A DNA stretch of 64,000 nucleotides from AC-43 sp963728855 (GCA_963728855.1 CAVSLN010000010.1:310001-374000); one strand, 5' to 3'. Positions 42,414 through 51,485 are shown, numbered from the stretch's first letter. Numbers and translations are program-made. Notes: generated by a model from the sequence alone, not told the origin.

Positions 42414-43850
42414 GTGCGCGCGCATGAGGCTGGGGCGCTGCACGGCGAGGTCGGCAGCCGGGGGCCGGCGTGGCTGCCTACCCCCGACGATGTCAACGCC
42501 CTCCTGCCGCGGCTGTGGCCGCGCTCGGTCGCGCGCGGCGCCGACGGCGCGCTCACCGTCGGCGGGCTCGGCGTCGGTGAGTTGGCCGCCGAGTTCGGCA
42601 CGCCGGTGTACGTCCTGGACGAGGCCGACTTCCGCGCTCGCTGCCGGGAGTACGCGGAGAGCTTCGGCGAGGCCGAGCTGTTCTATGCCGGAAAGGCGTT
42701 CATCTGCAAGGCGGTCGTCCGGATGCTCGCCGAGGAGGGCCTGTCCCTCGACGTGTGCTCGGGCGGGGAGCTGGCCGTGGCGCTCGCGGCCGGCATGCCG
42801 CCGGAGCGCATCGGGCTGCATGGCAACAACAAGTCGATCTCCGAGCTGTCCCGCGCCCTGGATGCCGGAGTCGGCCGGATCGTGCTCGACTCCTTCCAGG
42901 AGATCGACCGGCTGACCGCGCTGGCGCGCGAGCGCCGGCAGCGGCCGAGCGTCATGATCCGGGTCACCGTCGGCGTCGAGGCGCACACCCACGAGTACAT
43001 CGCGACCGCCCACGAGGACCAGAAGTTCGGCTTCTCGCTCGGCGGCGACGGTTCCCGGTCAGCTCGCCTGGGGCGCGGCGGGGCACGAACCGTCGTGGGA
43101 GCGGCCCGGGCGGCCGTCGACCGGGTGCTCGCCGACGACGTCCTGGACCTGCGCGGCCTGCACTCGCACATCGGGTCGCAGATCTTCGACACGGACGCGT
43201 TCGAGGTGGCCGCCAGGCGGCTGCTCGGGCTCCAGGCGGCGATCCGGGACGCGTACGGGGCCGAGCTGCCCGAGCTGGACCTGGGCGGCGGCTTCGGCAT
43301 CGCGTACACCAGCCAGGACGACCCGCGCTCGCCGGCCGAGCTGGCCGACGGGCTGCGCCGGATCGTCAAGGAGGACTGTGACGCGCTCGGGCTGGCCGTA
43401 CCCCGGCTGTCCTTCGAGCCGGGCCGGGCGCTGGTCGGGCCGGCGATGTTCACGCTCTACGAGGTCGGCACGGTCAAGGACGTCGACGGCATCCGTACCT
43501 ATGTGAGCGTCGACGGTGGGATGAGCGACAACATCCGTACCGCCCTGTATGACGCCTCCTACTCCGCCACCCTGGCCGGGCGGACCAGCCCGGCCGAGCC
43601 GATGCTGGCTCGGGTGGTGGGAAAGCATTGCGAGGCCGGGGACGTGGTGGTGAAGGATGAGTTCCTGCCTGCCGACGTCTCGCCCGGAGATCTTCTCGCG
43701 GTACCCGGCACCGGCGCCTACTGCCGGAGCATGGCCAGCAACTACAACCACGTACCGAGGCCGCCGGTGGTCGCGGTCCGGGACGGGGTGGCCCGGGTGA
43801 TCGTCCGGCGGGAGACCGAGGACGATCTACTGGCATTGGACGTGGGGTAA
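42414..43850 (+). CDS. lysA: Diaminopimelate decarboxylase
   Basis: A 478-residue PLP enzyme converting meso-diaminopimelate to L-lysine. The TIM-barrel contains the PLP Lys in ELFYAGKAFICKAVVRML; HSHIGSQIFD, DLGGGFGIAYTSQDD and EPGRALVGPAMFTLYEVGT supply phosphate and substrate contacts. The C-terminal beta domain carries GKHCEAGDVVVKDEFLPADV and GAYCRSMASNYNHVPRP. Around residues 208-235 an extra Arg/Gly/Ala-rich stretch of about 20 residues is present. Start GTG 42414 gives VRAHEAGALHG, the usual family start. Its stop overlaps hom. Confidence 0.95.
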   Translation: MRAHEAGALHGEVGSRGPAWLPTPDDVNALLPRLWPRSVARGADGALTVGGLGVGELAAEFGTPVYVLDEADFRARCREYAESFGEAELFYAGKAFICKAVVRMLAEEGLSLDVCSGGELAVALAAGMPPERIGLHGNNKSISELSRALDAGVGRIVLDSFQEIDRLTALARERRQRPSVMIRVTVGVEAHTHEYIATAHEDQKFGFSLGGDGSRSARLGRGGARTVVGAARAAVDRVLADDVLDLRGLHSHIGSQIFDTDAFEVAARRLLGLQAAIRDAYGAELPELDLGGGFGIAYTSQDDPRSPAELADGLRRIVKEDCDALGLAVPRLSFEPGRALVGPAMFTLYEVGTVKDVDGIRTYVSVDGGMSDNIRTALYDASYSATLAGRTSPAEPMLARVVGKHCEAGDVVVKDEFLPADVSPGDLLAVPGTGAYCRSMASNYNHVPRPPVVAVRDGVARVIVRRETEDDLLALDVG

Positions 43851-45208
43851 TGAGCGAGCGTCAGCGAGCGAGTCATGGGCTCAGCCTGGTGGAGCCTCAT
43901 GGCCGACCGCAGCGCGGCGAGGATCGGCCATGCGTTCGAGTCGCGCTGCTGGGTTGTGGGACGGTCGGTGCCGAGGTGGTACGGCTGCTGCACGAGCACG
44001 GCAACGACCTCACCGCCCGGGTGGGTGCGCCGCTGGAGCTGGCCGGCATCGCGGTACGCCGGGCGAACCGGGACCGGGGTCCGCTGCCGGTCGACCCGGC
44101 CCTGTTCACGACCGACGCGCTCGGCCTCGTCAAGCGCGACGACGTCGACGTGGTGGTGGAGGTCGTCGGCGGGATCGAGCCGGCCCGAACCTGGCTGGTC
44201 GAGGCGCTACGTACGGGCAAGAGCGTGGTCACCGCGAACAAGGCGCTGCTCGCCGAGGACGGCGGTACGCTGCACGACGCGGCCGCCGAGGGGGGCGCCG
44301 ACCTGTACTTCGAGGCGGCCGTCGCGGGCGCCATCCCGCTGCTGCGCCCGCTGCGCGAGTCCCTGCACGGCGACCGGATCACCCGGGTCACCGGGATCGT
44401 CAACGGCACCACCAACTTCATCCTGTCCTCGATGGACGCGACCGGGGCCGGGTTCGCCGAGGCGCTGGAGGAGGCGACCGCGCTCGGGTACGCCGAGCCG
44501 GACCCCACCGCCGACATCGAGGGCTTCGACGCCGCGGCCAAGGCGGCGATCCTCGCCTCGCTGGCGTTCCACACCCGGGTACGGGCCGGCGACGTCTACC
44601 GCGAGGGCATCACCGAGGTGAGCGCGGCCGACGTGGCCAGTGCCAGGGCGATGGGCGCCACGATCAAGCTGCTCTGCCTCGCCGAGCGCTCCGCCGACGC
44701 GGTGAGCGTACGGGTACACCCGGCCATGATCCCCCGTACCCACCCGCTGGCCGGCGTCGGCGACGCGTTCAACGCGGTCTTCGTGGAGGCCGAGGCGGCC
44801 GGGCAGCTGATGTTCTACGGTCGGGGGGCGGGCGGCGCGCCGACCGCGAGCGCGGTGCTCGGCGACCTGGTGGCGGTCGCTCGCAACCGCCTGTCGGGCA
44901 GCCGGGCGGTGTCCGAGTCCGCCTACGCCGACCTGCGCATCCGCTCGATGGGCGAGGCGTCCACCCGGTACCACGTCAGCCTGGACGTGGCCGACCGCGC
45001 CGGCGTCCTCGCCACCGTGGCCGGCGTGTTCGCCCGGCACGACGTGTCGATCGCGACGGTCCGCCAGTCCGGCCGCGCGGCGGATGCGACGCTGGTCATC
45101 GTCACGCACACCGCGCCCGACGCCGCCCTCGCCGCGACCGTCGAGGAGCTGCGCGGGCTGGATATCGTGCGTTCGATCGCGAGCGTGCTGCGGGTGGAGG
45201 GGGAGTAG
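43850..45208 (+). CDS. hom: Homoserine dehydrogenase
   Basis: A 452-residue enzyme reducing aspartate semialdehyde to homoserine. The NAD(P) fold starts VRVALLGCGTVGAEVVRLL; the catalytic region contains KSVVTANKALLAEDGG, NGTTNFILSSMD and the substrate loop EGFDAAAKAAILASLAFHT. A C-terminal ACT domain (YHVSLDVADRAGVLATVAGV) provides allosteric control by threonine. The first 31 residues (beginning MSERQRASHGLSLVE) are encoded by a dispersed repeat and do not belong to the family; translation may start there or further inside at about residue 31. ATG 43850 overlaps the lysA TAA. Confidence 0.93.
   Translation: MSERQRASHGLSLVEPHGRPQRGEDRPCVRVALLGCGTVGAEVVRLLHEHGNDLTARVGAPLELAGIAVRRANRDRGPLPVDPALFTTDALGLVKRDDVDVVVEVVGGIEPARTWLVEALRTGKSVVTANKALLAEDGGTLHDAAAEGGADLYFEAAVAGAIPLLRPLRESLHGDRITRVTGIVNGTTNFILSSMDATGAGFAEALEEATALGYAEPDPTADIEGFDAAAKAAILASLAFHTRVRAGDVYREGITEVSAADVASARAMGATIKLLCLAERSADAVSVRVHPAMIPRTHPLAGVGDAFNAVFVEAEAAGQLMFYGRGAGGAPTASAVLGDLVAVARNRLSGSRAVSESAYADLRIRSMGEASTRYHVSLDVADRAGVLATVAGVFARHDVSIATVRQSGRAADATLVIVTHTAPDAALAATVEELRGLDIVRSIASVLRVEGE
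43852..43930 (+). repeat. GAGCGAGCG-type repeat forming the hom 5' end
   Basis: The bases after the lysA stop begin ATGAGCGAGCGTCAGCGAGC and continue through GGTGGAGCCTCATGGCCGACC. Sequences of this form are recurrent at gene boundaries in Micromonosporaceae and give false MSERxRxxHGLS N-termini. The element lies in frame with hom. Confidence 0.6.
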
Positions 45209-45210
45209 CG

Positions 45211-46263
45211 ATGTGGTGGCGCGGCCTGATCGAGACCTACCGGGAGCGCCTGCCGGTCACCTCGACCACCCCGGTGGTCACGCTCCATGAGGGAAACACG
45301 CCGTTGGTACCGGCACCGGCGCTCGCCAGCCTCACCGGCTGCGACGTCTACCTCAAGGTGGAGGGCGCCAACCCGACCGGCTCGTTCAAGGACCGGGGGA
45401 TGACCGTGGCCGTGTCCCGGGCGGTCGAGCAGGGCAACAAGGCGATCATCTGCGCGTCCACGGGCAACACGAGCGCGTCGGCGGCCGCGTACGCCGCCCG
45501 GGCCGGGCTCACCTGCGCGGTGCTCGTCCCGCAGGGCAAGATCGCGCTCGGCAAGCTGGCCCAGGCGCTCGTACACGGCGCCCGGCTGCTCCAGGTCAGC
45601 GGCAACTTCGACGACTGCCTCGCGCTCGCCTCCAAACTCTCCGTGGACTACCCGGTCGCCCTGGTCAACTCGGTCAACCCCGACCGGCTGCACGGCCAGA
45701 AGACCGCTGCCTTCGAGATCGTCGAGGCGCTCGGCGACGCCCCGGACATCCACTGCCTGCCCGTCGGCAACGCCGGCAACATCACCGCGTACTGGATGGG
45801 GTACACGGAAGACGCCGAAGCGGGCAACGCCACGAAGACCCCGAAGATGTACGGCTTCCAGGCGTCGGGCGCCGCCCCGATCGTCAACGGCGCGGTGGTC
45901 CACGAGCCGTCCACGATCGCGACCGCGATCCGGATCGGCAACCCCGCCTCGTGGACCAGGGCACTGGACGCGCGCGACGCCTCCGGCGGCCTGATCCGCG
46001 CGGTCACCGACCGGTCCATCCTCAACGCGTACCGGCTGCTCGCCCGCCAGGTCGGCGTGTTCGTCGAGCTGGCCAGCGCGGCGAGCGTGGCCGGGCTGCT
46101 GCAGTCCGCCGAGGCCGGGCTCGTACCGGCCGGCTCCACCATCGTCTGTACGGTCACCGGGCACGGGCTCAAGGACCCCGAGTGGGCGATCACCACCGCC
46201 CCGGCGCCGACCACGATCCCGGTCGACGTACTGGTCGCGGCCCGTACCCTCGATCTGGCATGA
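45211..46263 (+). CDS. thrC: Threonine synthase
   Basis: A 350-residue PLP enzyme converting O-phosphohomoserine to threonine. PLP Lys is in NPTGSFKDRGMTVAVS, phosphate-binding loop in CLPVGNAGNITAYWMGY, and the fold-type-II start is STTPVVTLHEGNTPLVPAP. The length matches the short actinobacterial form. Start ATG 45211 is two bases after the hom stop, behind GGAGGGGGAG. Part of the lysA-hom-thrC-thrB series. Confidence 0.95.
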   Translation: MWWRGLIETYRERLPVTSTTPVVTLHEGNTPLVPAPALASLTGCDVYLKVEGANPTGSFKDRGMTVAVSRAVEQGNKAIICASTGNTSASAAAYAARAGLTCAVLVPQGKIALGKLAQALVHGARLLQVSGNFDDCLALASKLSVDYPVALVNSVNPDRLHGQKTAAFEIVEALGDAPDIHCLPVGNAGNITAYWMGYTEDAEAGNATKTPKMYGFQASGAAPIVNGAVVHEPSTIATAIRIGNPASWTRALDARDASGGLIRAVTDRSILNAYRLLARQVGVFVELASAASVAGLLQSAEAGLVPAGSTIVCTVTGHGLKDPEWAITTAPAPTTIPVDVLVAARTLDLA

Positions 46264-46301
46264 GCCCAGCCGGCCGGACCGCCGGGTAAGGTACAGCGTC
46301 T

Positions 46302-46410
46302 ACCTTGATGTCCGCTACACCTCCGCCAAACCCCGTCTCCGGCGCAGCGGCCAGGGGGCCACCTTGATGTCCGCTACACCTCCGCCAAACCCCGTCTCCG
46401 GCGCAGCGGC
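46302..46410. repeat. Two 50-bp repeat copies with 9-bp spacer between thrC and MFS gene
   Basis: The unit from ACCTTGATGTCCGCTACACC to GCGCAGCGGC occurs at 46302-46351 and again, identical, at 46361-46410. It shares the core CCAAACCCCG with the pair at 17523-17630, read in the opposite orientation relative to the flanking gene. Each copy contains TTGATG, so the second copy supplies the MFS start codon. Confidence 0.92.
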
Positions 46411-47662
46411 GGGGAGGCTCCCCGCACCCCTTTCGGTACTGACCCACAACAAGGACTTCCGCCGGCTCTTCATCGCCGAGCTGGTGATCTTCGGCGGTGA
46501 CTGGTTCGTCATCATCCCGCTGCTCGGCCTGCTCGCCCGGCTGACCCACGGCGGGCTCATGGGTGCGCTCACGCTCGCGGCCGACACCGGGATCACCGCG
46601 CTCCTGCTGCCATTGGCCGGTACGGTCGCCGACCGGTACGACCGCCGGAAGGTCATGGTCACGGCCAACTTATGCGCGGTCGGGGCGGTGCTGCTGCTGT
46701 TCTTTGTCCACAGTAGACAGACGGCGTGGCTGGGCCCGGTGGCGGTGGGAGCCGTGGCGGTCGCGAAGGCGTTCTACTCGCCGGCCGCCCAGGCCGCGAT
46801 CCCGAACCTGGTCGAGCCGGACGACCTCTCCGGCGCCCTGGCCGTGGCCGGCTCGGCGTGGGGCACGATGACCGTGGTCGGGGCGTCGCTGGGGGGAGTG
46901 TTGGCGGCGGCGTTCAGCCCGTACACCTGTTTCGTGGTGACGGCGGTCGGCCTGAGCCTGGCCGCGGCGCTGACCTTCAGCGTGCGCCGGCCCATGCAGT
47001 CCCCGCGCGAGCCGGCGGCCGCGCCGCCGCACGCGTTCGCCGCGCTCCGCGAGGCCCTGCGCTACCTCCGGGGACATCCCCGGGTGCGGGCGCTGGTCAC
47101 CGTCAAGTCCGCGGTCGGGGTGGGCAACGGCGTGCTCGCCATATATCCCGCGCTGGCCGTACTGCTCGGCGCGGGGAGCCTGGGCACCGGCCTGTTCTTC
47201 GCGGTACGGGGCCTCGGCGCGCTGGTCGGCCCGTTGCTCTTGCGCGGCGTGTTCGTACGCCGCCCGGGCTGGCTCCTCTCCGGCCTGTCTGTATCGATGG
47301 CCGTCTACGGACTGGCCTACCTCGGGGTGGCCGCGGCGCCGTGGTTCCCGCTGGTCCTGCTGCTGATCCTGCTCGCGCACATGGCCGGCGGCGGCAACTG
47401 GGCGATGTCGAACGTCGCGCTCGCCGCCGCCGTCCCCGACGAACTGCGCGGCCGGGTGTTCTCCGCCGACCTGATGCTCGCCACGGTCGCCATCGCCACC
47501 AGCCAGATCCTGGTCGGCCTGCTCATCGACCACACCTCCGCGCGCCTGCTCATCGCCGCGTGCGGCGCCACCACCCTGCTGTACGCCCTCGGCTGGCGGG
47601 CTGTCGTGGCCCGGACTCGGGCTGTGCACGCGCCGGTTCCGGACAGCCACCGAATAGGATGA
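46367..47662 (+). CDS. MFS transporter
   Basis: A 431-residue transporter with about twelve membrane segments. The cytoplasmic loop between TM2 and TM3 reads GTVADRYDRRKVMV, the MFS signature. There are further loops AIPNLVEPDDLSGALAVAG and AVPDELRGRVFSADLMLATV, as in the enterobactin-exporter-like subgroup. The substrate is unknown; amino-acid export is a possibility given its place between thrC and thrB but not shown. The first 14 residues come from the repeat element, and an identical upstream copy provides another ATG at 46308, out of phase with it by the 9-bp spacer only. Confidence 0.85.
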   Translation: MSATPPPNPVSGAAAGRLPAPLSVLTHNKDFRRLFIAELVIFGGDWFVIIPLLGLLARLTHGGLMGALTLAADTGITALLLPLAGTVADRYDRRKVMVTANLCAVGAVLLLFFVHSRQTAWLGPVAVGAVAVAKAFYSPAAQAAIPNLVEPDDLSGALAVAGSAWGTMTVVGASLGGVLAAAFSPYTCFVVTAVGLSLAAALTFSVRRPMQSPREPAAAPPHAFAALREALRYLRGHPRVRALVTVKSAVGVGNGVLAIYPALAVLLGAGSLGTGLFFAVRGLGALVGPLLLRGVFVRRPGWLLSGLSVSMAVYGLAYLGVAAAPWFPLVLLLILLAHMAGGGNWAMSNVALAAAVPDELRGRVFSADLMLATVAIATSQILVGLLIDHTSARLLIAACGATTLLYALGWRAVVARTRAVHAPVPDSHRIG

Positions 47663-47666
47663 CCGC

Positions 47667-48656
47667 GTGCCACGCTTCCTGCGCGCTGGCGTCCGGGTAC
47701 GGGTACCGGCCACGAGCGCCAACCTCGGGCCGGGCTTCGACGCCCTCGGGCTCGCGCTCAACCTGCACGACGCGGTGACCGCTCGCGTGTCGGGTACCGG
47801 CATCCGGGTACGGGTGACCGGCGAGGGCGCGGACGAGCTGCCGACCGACGAGCACCATCTCGTCGTACGGTGCATGCTCGCCACGTTCGACTTGCTCGGC
47901 GGGCGGCCGCCCGGACTCGAGCTGATCTGTGACAATCGGATACCGCAGGCGCGCGGGCTGGGCTCGTCGTCGGCGGCGATCGTGGCCGGGATCCTGGCCG
48001 CCCGGGCGCTCGTCGCGGACGCGGTGCTCGATGACCAGGCCGTGCTCGAGCTGGCGACCGGGATCGAGGGGCACCCGGACAACGCGGCCGCCTGCCTGCT
48101 CGGCGGCATCACCATCGCGTGGGTGGACGACCGTTCCGGGTCGGCCGGCGAAGCCCCCCGAGCCGGAATGGTCGCTGGCGGCCCGGAGGGGACGGCCGTC
48201 AGGGCGGTGCGGCTGGAGCCGGCGCCGGGCGTACACCCGGTGGTTTTCGTACCGGACGAACGGGGCCTGACCACCCAGGCCCGGGCGGCGCTACCGGCGA
48301 CCGTGCCGCATTCGGACGCCGCGCACAACGCAGGCCGGGCCGCCCTGCTCGTACACGCCCTGACCAGCGCTCCCGGCCTGCTCCTGCCGGCCACGGAGGA
48401 CCGCCTGCACCAGGACTACCGGGCGGCGGGCGCACCTGCCACGGCCGCCCTGGTGGCGAAGTTCCGGGCAGCGGGAATACCGGCGGTGGTGTCCGGCGCT
48501 GGACCTAGCGTTCTGGCCTTCAGCGGAACGGGGCAGCTCCCAGCTTTAGCGGGTTGGCGACAGCTCGACGTGGGGATCGGTGCACGCGGGGCGGTCGTCG
48601 AGGTAGACTCGCAACACGCCGAGCGGGGTCCTGTTGCCGCAGGTCGGGCGAGTTGA
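47667..48656 (+). CDS. thrB: Homoserine kinase
   Basis: A 329-residue GHMP kinase phosphorylating homoserine. Motif 1 is VRVPATSANLGPGFDALGLA, the ATP loop is PQARGLGSSSAAIVAG, and motif 3 contains VVSGAGPSVLAFS. The enzyme feeds ThrC. It follows the MFS gene by four bases (GTG 47667), so the inserted transporter does not break transcription. The C-terminus ends normally. Confidence 0.94.
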   Translation: MPRFLRAGVRVRVPATSANLGPGFDALGLALNLHDAVTARVSGTGIRVRVTGEGADELPTDEHHLVVRCMLATFDLLGGRPPGLELICDNRIPQARGLGSSSAAIVAGILAARALVADAVLDDQAVLELATGIEGHPDNAAACLLGGITIAWVDDRSGSAGEAPRAGMVAGGPEGTAVRAVRLEPAPGVHPVVFVPDERGLTTQARAALPATVPHSDAAHNAGRAALLVHALTSAPGLLLPATEDRLHQDYRAAGAPATAALVAKFRAAGIPAVVSGAGPSVLAFSGTGQLPALAGWRQLDVGIGARGAVVEVDSQHAERGPVAAGRAS

Positions 48657-48945
48657 TTACGCTTTAGCCTAACAACAGCCGCGAAGCGCGCGATCTGTGC
48701 GGGGCGGCGCACCCCCGAACCTTCCGTGGCACCCCAGGCCGAGACGGCTCGTCGTACCGCAGCTTCCGCGGATCGCCGCAGACGGCGCGGCCCGGACACA
48801 GATGTCGGGTGCACCGGTCGCGTTCGCCGTGCCGCTGTTAACAGACCACCTACTGCGCCATGGCCGGCACAGCAGGTGTACCGGAGGCCGCCCGGCCACG
48901 ATGTGCAACCCGGGCGCGTCCCGGCCCATCGAGGGAAGGAATCCA
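48657..48945 (+). promoter_or_regulatory. rho leader region
   Basis: The 289 bases between thrB and the rho TTG are GC-rich with several small inverted repeats (CCGCGGATCGCCGCAGACGG near 48765) and a TTAACAGACC stretch near 48837. The rho frame stays open back to 48697, so an N-terminal extension of 83 codons cannot be excluded. Long leaders with autoregulatory attenuation are known for rho; such control here is inferred. Confidence 0.4.
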
Positions 48946-50802
48946 TTGAGCGACACCACCGACGTGACGTCGGATGTCTCCAGCACCCAGGCGTCGGAGG
49001 AGGCGGCGGGCGCGACCCGGCGCCGGCGTCCGGGCAGCGGCCTCGCCGCGATGCTGCTTCCCGAGCTGCAGAGCATGGCCTCGTCGCTCGGTATCTCCGG
49101 CACCGCTCGGATGCGCAAGGGCGAGCTGATCGCCGCCATCCAGGAGCACCAGGGCGGCGACAGCCGCGTTCCAGGGCCCCGCGCCATCGACGCCTCCGTA
49201 CCCGCCCGGGTCGAGGCGCCGCGCAACGAGGTCCGTGCCGAGGTACGGGAGACCGAGCGCCACGCTGAGCCGGCCGCCGCGCCCAGCGCGGAGCCGGGCG
49301 CCGAGACGAACGGCCGCGGCCCCCGCCGCGCCACCCGTCCGGCCGGCCCGCCCGAGCCGCGCACCGACAACCGTGCGGAGGCCGAGGAGCGGCCGGTCCG
49401 TACGGACAACGGCCGCCCGGAGACCGCCGAACGCGACAACCGCCGGGACAACCGGCCCGACCGGGGTGACCGGGGCGAGCAACGCAACGAGCGCGCCGAT
49501 CGGGACACCGAGGACGACGGCGATGGCGGCGGCCGGCGCGGCCGGCGCAGCCGCTTCCGGGATCGCCGGCGCGGCCGTGGCGAGGGCGGCGGCGAGCGCG
49601 GGGAGCGCGGGGAGCGCGCCGAGCGGTCCAGCGAGCCGCAGGTGGCCGAGGACGACGTCCTGGTACCGGTGGCCGGGATCGTCGACGTGCTGGACAACTA
49701 CGCGTTCGTCCGTACGTCGGGGTACCTGTCCGGGCCGAATGACGTCTACGTGTCGATGGCCCAGATCAAGCGGTACGGGCTGCGCCGCGGCGACGCGGTC
49801 ACCGGTGCCGTACGGGCCGCCCGCGACGGCGGTAACGACAGCCAGCAGTCCTCCCGGCGGGACAAGTACAATCCGCTGGTCCGGTTGGACACCATCAACG
49901 GCATGGACCCCGAGGAGGCGCGCCGCCGTCCGGAGTTCTACAAGCTGACCCCGCTGTACCCGCAGGAGCGGCTGCGGCTGGAGACCGAGCCGCACATCCT
50001 GACCACCCGGGTCATCGACCTGGTCATGCCGATCGGCAAGGGCCAGCGGGCACTGATCGTGTCCCCGCCCAAGGCGGGTAAGACGATGGTGCTGCAGGCG
50101 ATCGCCAACGCGATCACCCGCAACAACCCGGAGTGCCACCTGATGGTCGTGCTCGTCGACGAGCGCCCCGAAGAGGTCACCGACATGCAGCGCTCGGTGA
50201 AGGGCGAGGTCATCGCGTCGACCTTCGACCGGCCGCCGTCGGACCACACCACCGTCTCGGAGCTGTCCATCGAGCGGGCCAAGCGGCTGGTCGAGCTGGG
50301 CCACGACGTGGTGGTACTGCTGGACTCGATCACCCGGCTGGGTCGGGCGTACAACAACGCCTCCCCGGCCAGCGGTCGGATCCTGTCCGGCGGTATCGAC
50401 TCCACCGCGCTCTACCCGCCCAAGCGGTTCCTGGGCGCGGCCCGCAACATCGAGAACGGTGGCTCGCTGACCATCATCGCCACCGCGCTGGTCGAGACCG
50501 GCTCGACGGGTGACACGGTCATCTTCGAGGAGTTCAAGGGTACGGGCAACGCCGAGCTGAAGCTCGACCGCAAGATCGCGGACAAGCGGGTGTTCCCGGC
50601 GATCGACATCGACCCGTCGGGTACCCGTAAGGAAGAGATCCTGCTCGCGGCCGAGGAGCTGGCGATCGTGCTCAAGCTCCGCAAGGTGCTGCACGCCCTG
50701 GACTCCCAGCAGGCCCTCGATCTCCTGCTCGACCGGCTCAAGAAGACCCGGACGAACATCGAGTTCCTGATGCAGATCGCCCAGTCGACACCGGGCGAGT
50801 GA
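48946..50802 (+). CDS. rho: Transcription termination factor Rho
   Basis: A 618-residue hexameric RNA helicase. The N-terminal Rho domain (MLLPELQSMASSLGISGTAR with MRKGELIAAI) is followed by a long Arg/Asp/Glu/Gly-rich insert (about residues 70-235) typical of actinobacterial Rho. The RNA-binding cold-shock fold contains GIVDVLDNYAFVRTSGYL and the ATPase domain has Walker A SPPKAGKTMVLQ, LMVVLVDERPEEVTDMQR, and VVVLLDSITRLGRAYN with R-loop. TTG 48946 follows GGGAAGGA by six bases. Length is normal for this phylum. It ends the thr gene series. Confidence 0.96.
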   Translation: MSDTTDVTSDVSSTQASEEAAGATRRRRPGSGLAAMLLPELQSMASSLGISGTARMRKGELIAAIQEHQGGDSRVPGPRAIDASVPARVEAPRNEVRAEVRETERHAEPAAAPSAEPGAETNGRGPRRATRPAGPPEPRTDNRAEAEERPVRTDNGRPETAERDNRRDNRPDRGDRGEQRNERADRDTEDDGDGGGRRGRRSRFRDRRRGRGEGGGERGERGERAERSSEPQVAEDDVLVPVAGIVDVLDNYAFVRTSGYLSGPNDVYVSMAQIKRYGLRRGDAVTGAVRAARDGGNDSQQSSRRDKYNPLVRLDTINGMDPEEARRRPEFYKLTPLYPQERLRLETEPHILTTRVIDLVMPIGKGQRALIVSPPKAGKTMVLQAIANAITRNNPECHLMVVLVDERPEEVTDMQRSVKGEVIASTFDRPPSDHTTVSELSIERAKRLVELGHDVVVLLDSITRLGRAYNNASPASGRILSGGIDSTALYPPKRFLGAARNIENGGSLTIIATALVETGSTGDTVIFEEFKGTGNAELKLDRKIADKRVFPAIDIDPSGTRKEEILLAAEELAIVLKLRKVLHALDSQQALDLLLDRLKKTRTNIEFLMQIAQSTPGE

Positions 50803-50814
50803 GCTCGACGCGGT

Positions 50815-50840
50815 AGCCCCGGTCGGAACCGGCCGGGGCT
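50815..50840 (+). terminator. Intrinsic-type hairpin after rho
   Basis: AGCCCCGGTCGG and CCGGCCGGGGCT form a stem of about 10-12 bp (one G-T pair) just after the rho stop, facing the convergent Uma2 gene. No T-run follows. It could terminate both transcripts. Confidence 0.6.
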
Positions 50841-50851
50841 CCCGCGCAGGC

Positions 50852-51427
50852 TCAGGGTGTGAGGTCGGACACGGCGATCTTCGCCCAGGGCAGTCCAGCT
50901 GCGGCGACCGCGTCACCCTCCTTGAACAGCCCGCTCTCCAGATACACGCCGGTCTCGCCGAGTCGGTAGGTGTGCACGACGACCTGCGGAGCGATCTCGA
51001 CGTACCAGTAGTGCTCGACCTTGACCGTGCGGTACTCGGCGGGCTTGTGCAGCCGGTCGGTGGTCTGCGTACCCGGGCTGGCCACCTCGACCACCAGGAG
51101 CACGTCCTTGGGCAGGTAGCTGTACACGTCCAGGTCGTCGGCCGCCGCGTTGACCGCCATCACGTCCGGGGTGCGCCGCAGCAGGTCCGCGAGGCGGATC
51201 TCCTGCTCCCAGACGATCCGCAGCTGGTCGGGGCAGACCCCCTCCAGCGCGACCCGTAGCTTCTGGACCACGATCTGGTGCCGCCTCGTTGCGGGCGTCA
51301 TGACCTGAACCACTCCATCGACAAGCTCGACCCGGTTGTTGGGGGGTAGCGCGTCGTACTCCTGGGCGGTCAGGACCACCGGTTCCGGGAACTTCAGCGT
51401 CGGGCGCTGCGGCATCACCGCGGTCAT
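50852..51427 (-). CDS. Uma2-family endonuclease-like protein
   Basis: A 191-residue protein of the Uma2/DUF820 restriction-endonuclease fold. It has LTAQEYDALPPNNRVELVDG, RTPDVMAVNAAA and LLVVEVASPGTQTTDRLHK with Glu/Asp/Lys-type metal site residues, then YRTVKVEHYWYVEIAP. Family members are abundant in actinobacteria and cyanobacteria, usually as chromosomal genes of unknown role. The activity is inferred. Convergent with rho. Confidence 0.85.
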   Translation of the reverse strand: MTAVMPQRPTLKFPEPVVLTAQEYDALPPNNRVELVDGVVQVMTPATRRHQIVVQKLRVALEGVCPDQLRIVWEQEIRLADLLRRTPDVMAVNAAADDLDVYSYLPKDVLLVVEVASPGTQTTDRLHKPAEYRTVKVEHYWYVEIAPQVVVHTYRLGETGVYLESGLFKEGDAVAAAGLPWAKIAVSDLTP

Positions 51428-51485
51428 GGGTCCACCTCCTCGTGCGTCCTCAAACCCTACCTACCCGTCGCGTACGGTGTGATCC

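Noticed and set aside
42340..42420. T-box or lysine riboswitch before lysA
   Set aside because: The gap is only 77 bases and is explained by the dispersed repeat.
48850..50916. 688-codon reverse frame opposite rho
   Set aside because: Low-complexity antisense frame; rho motifs are intact on the plus strand.
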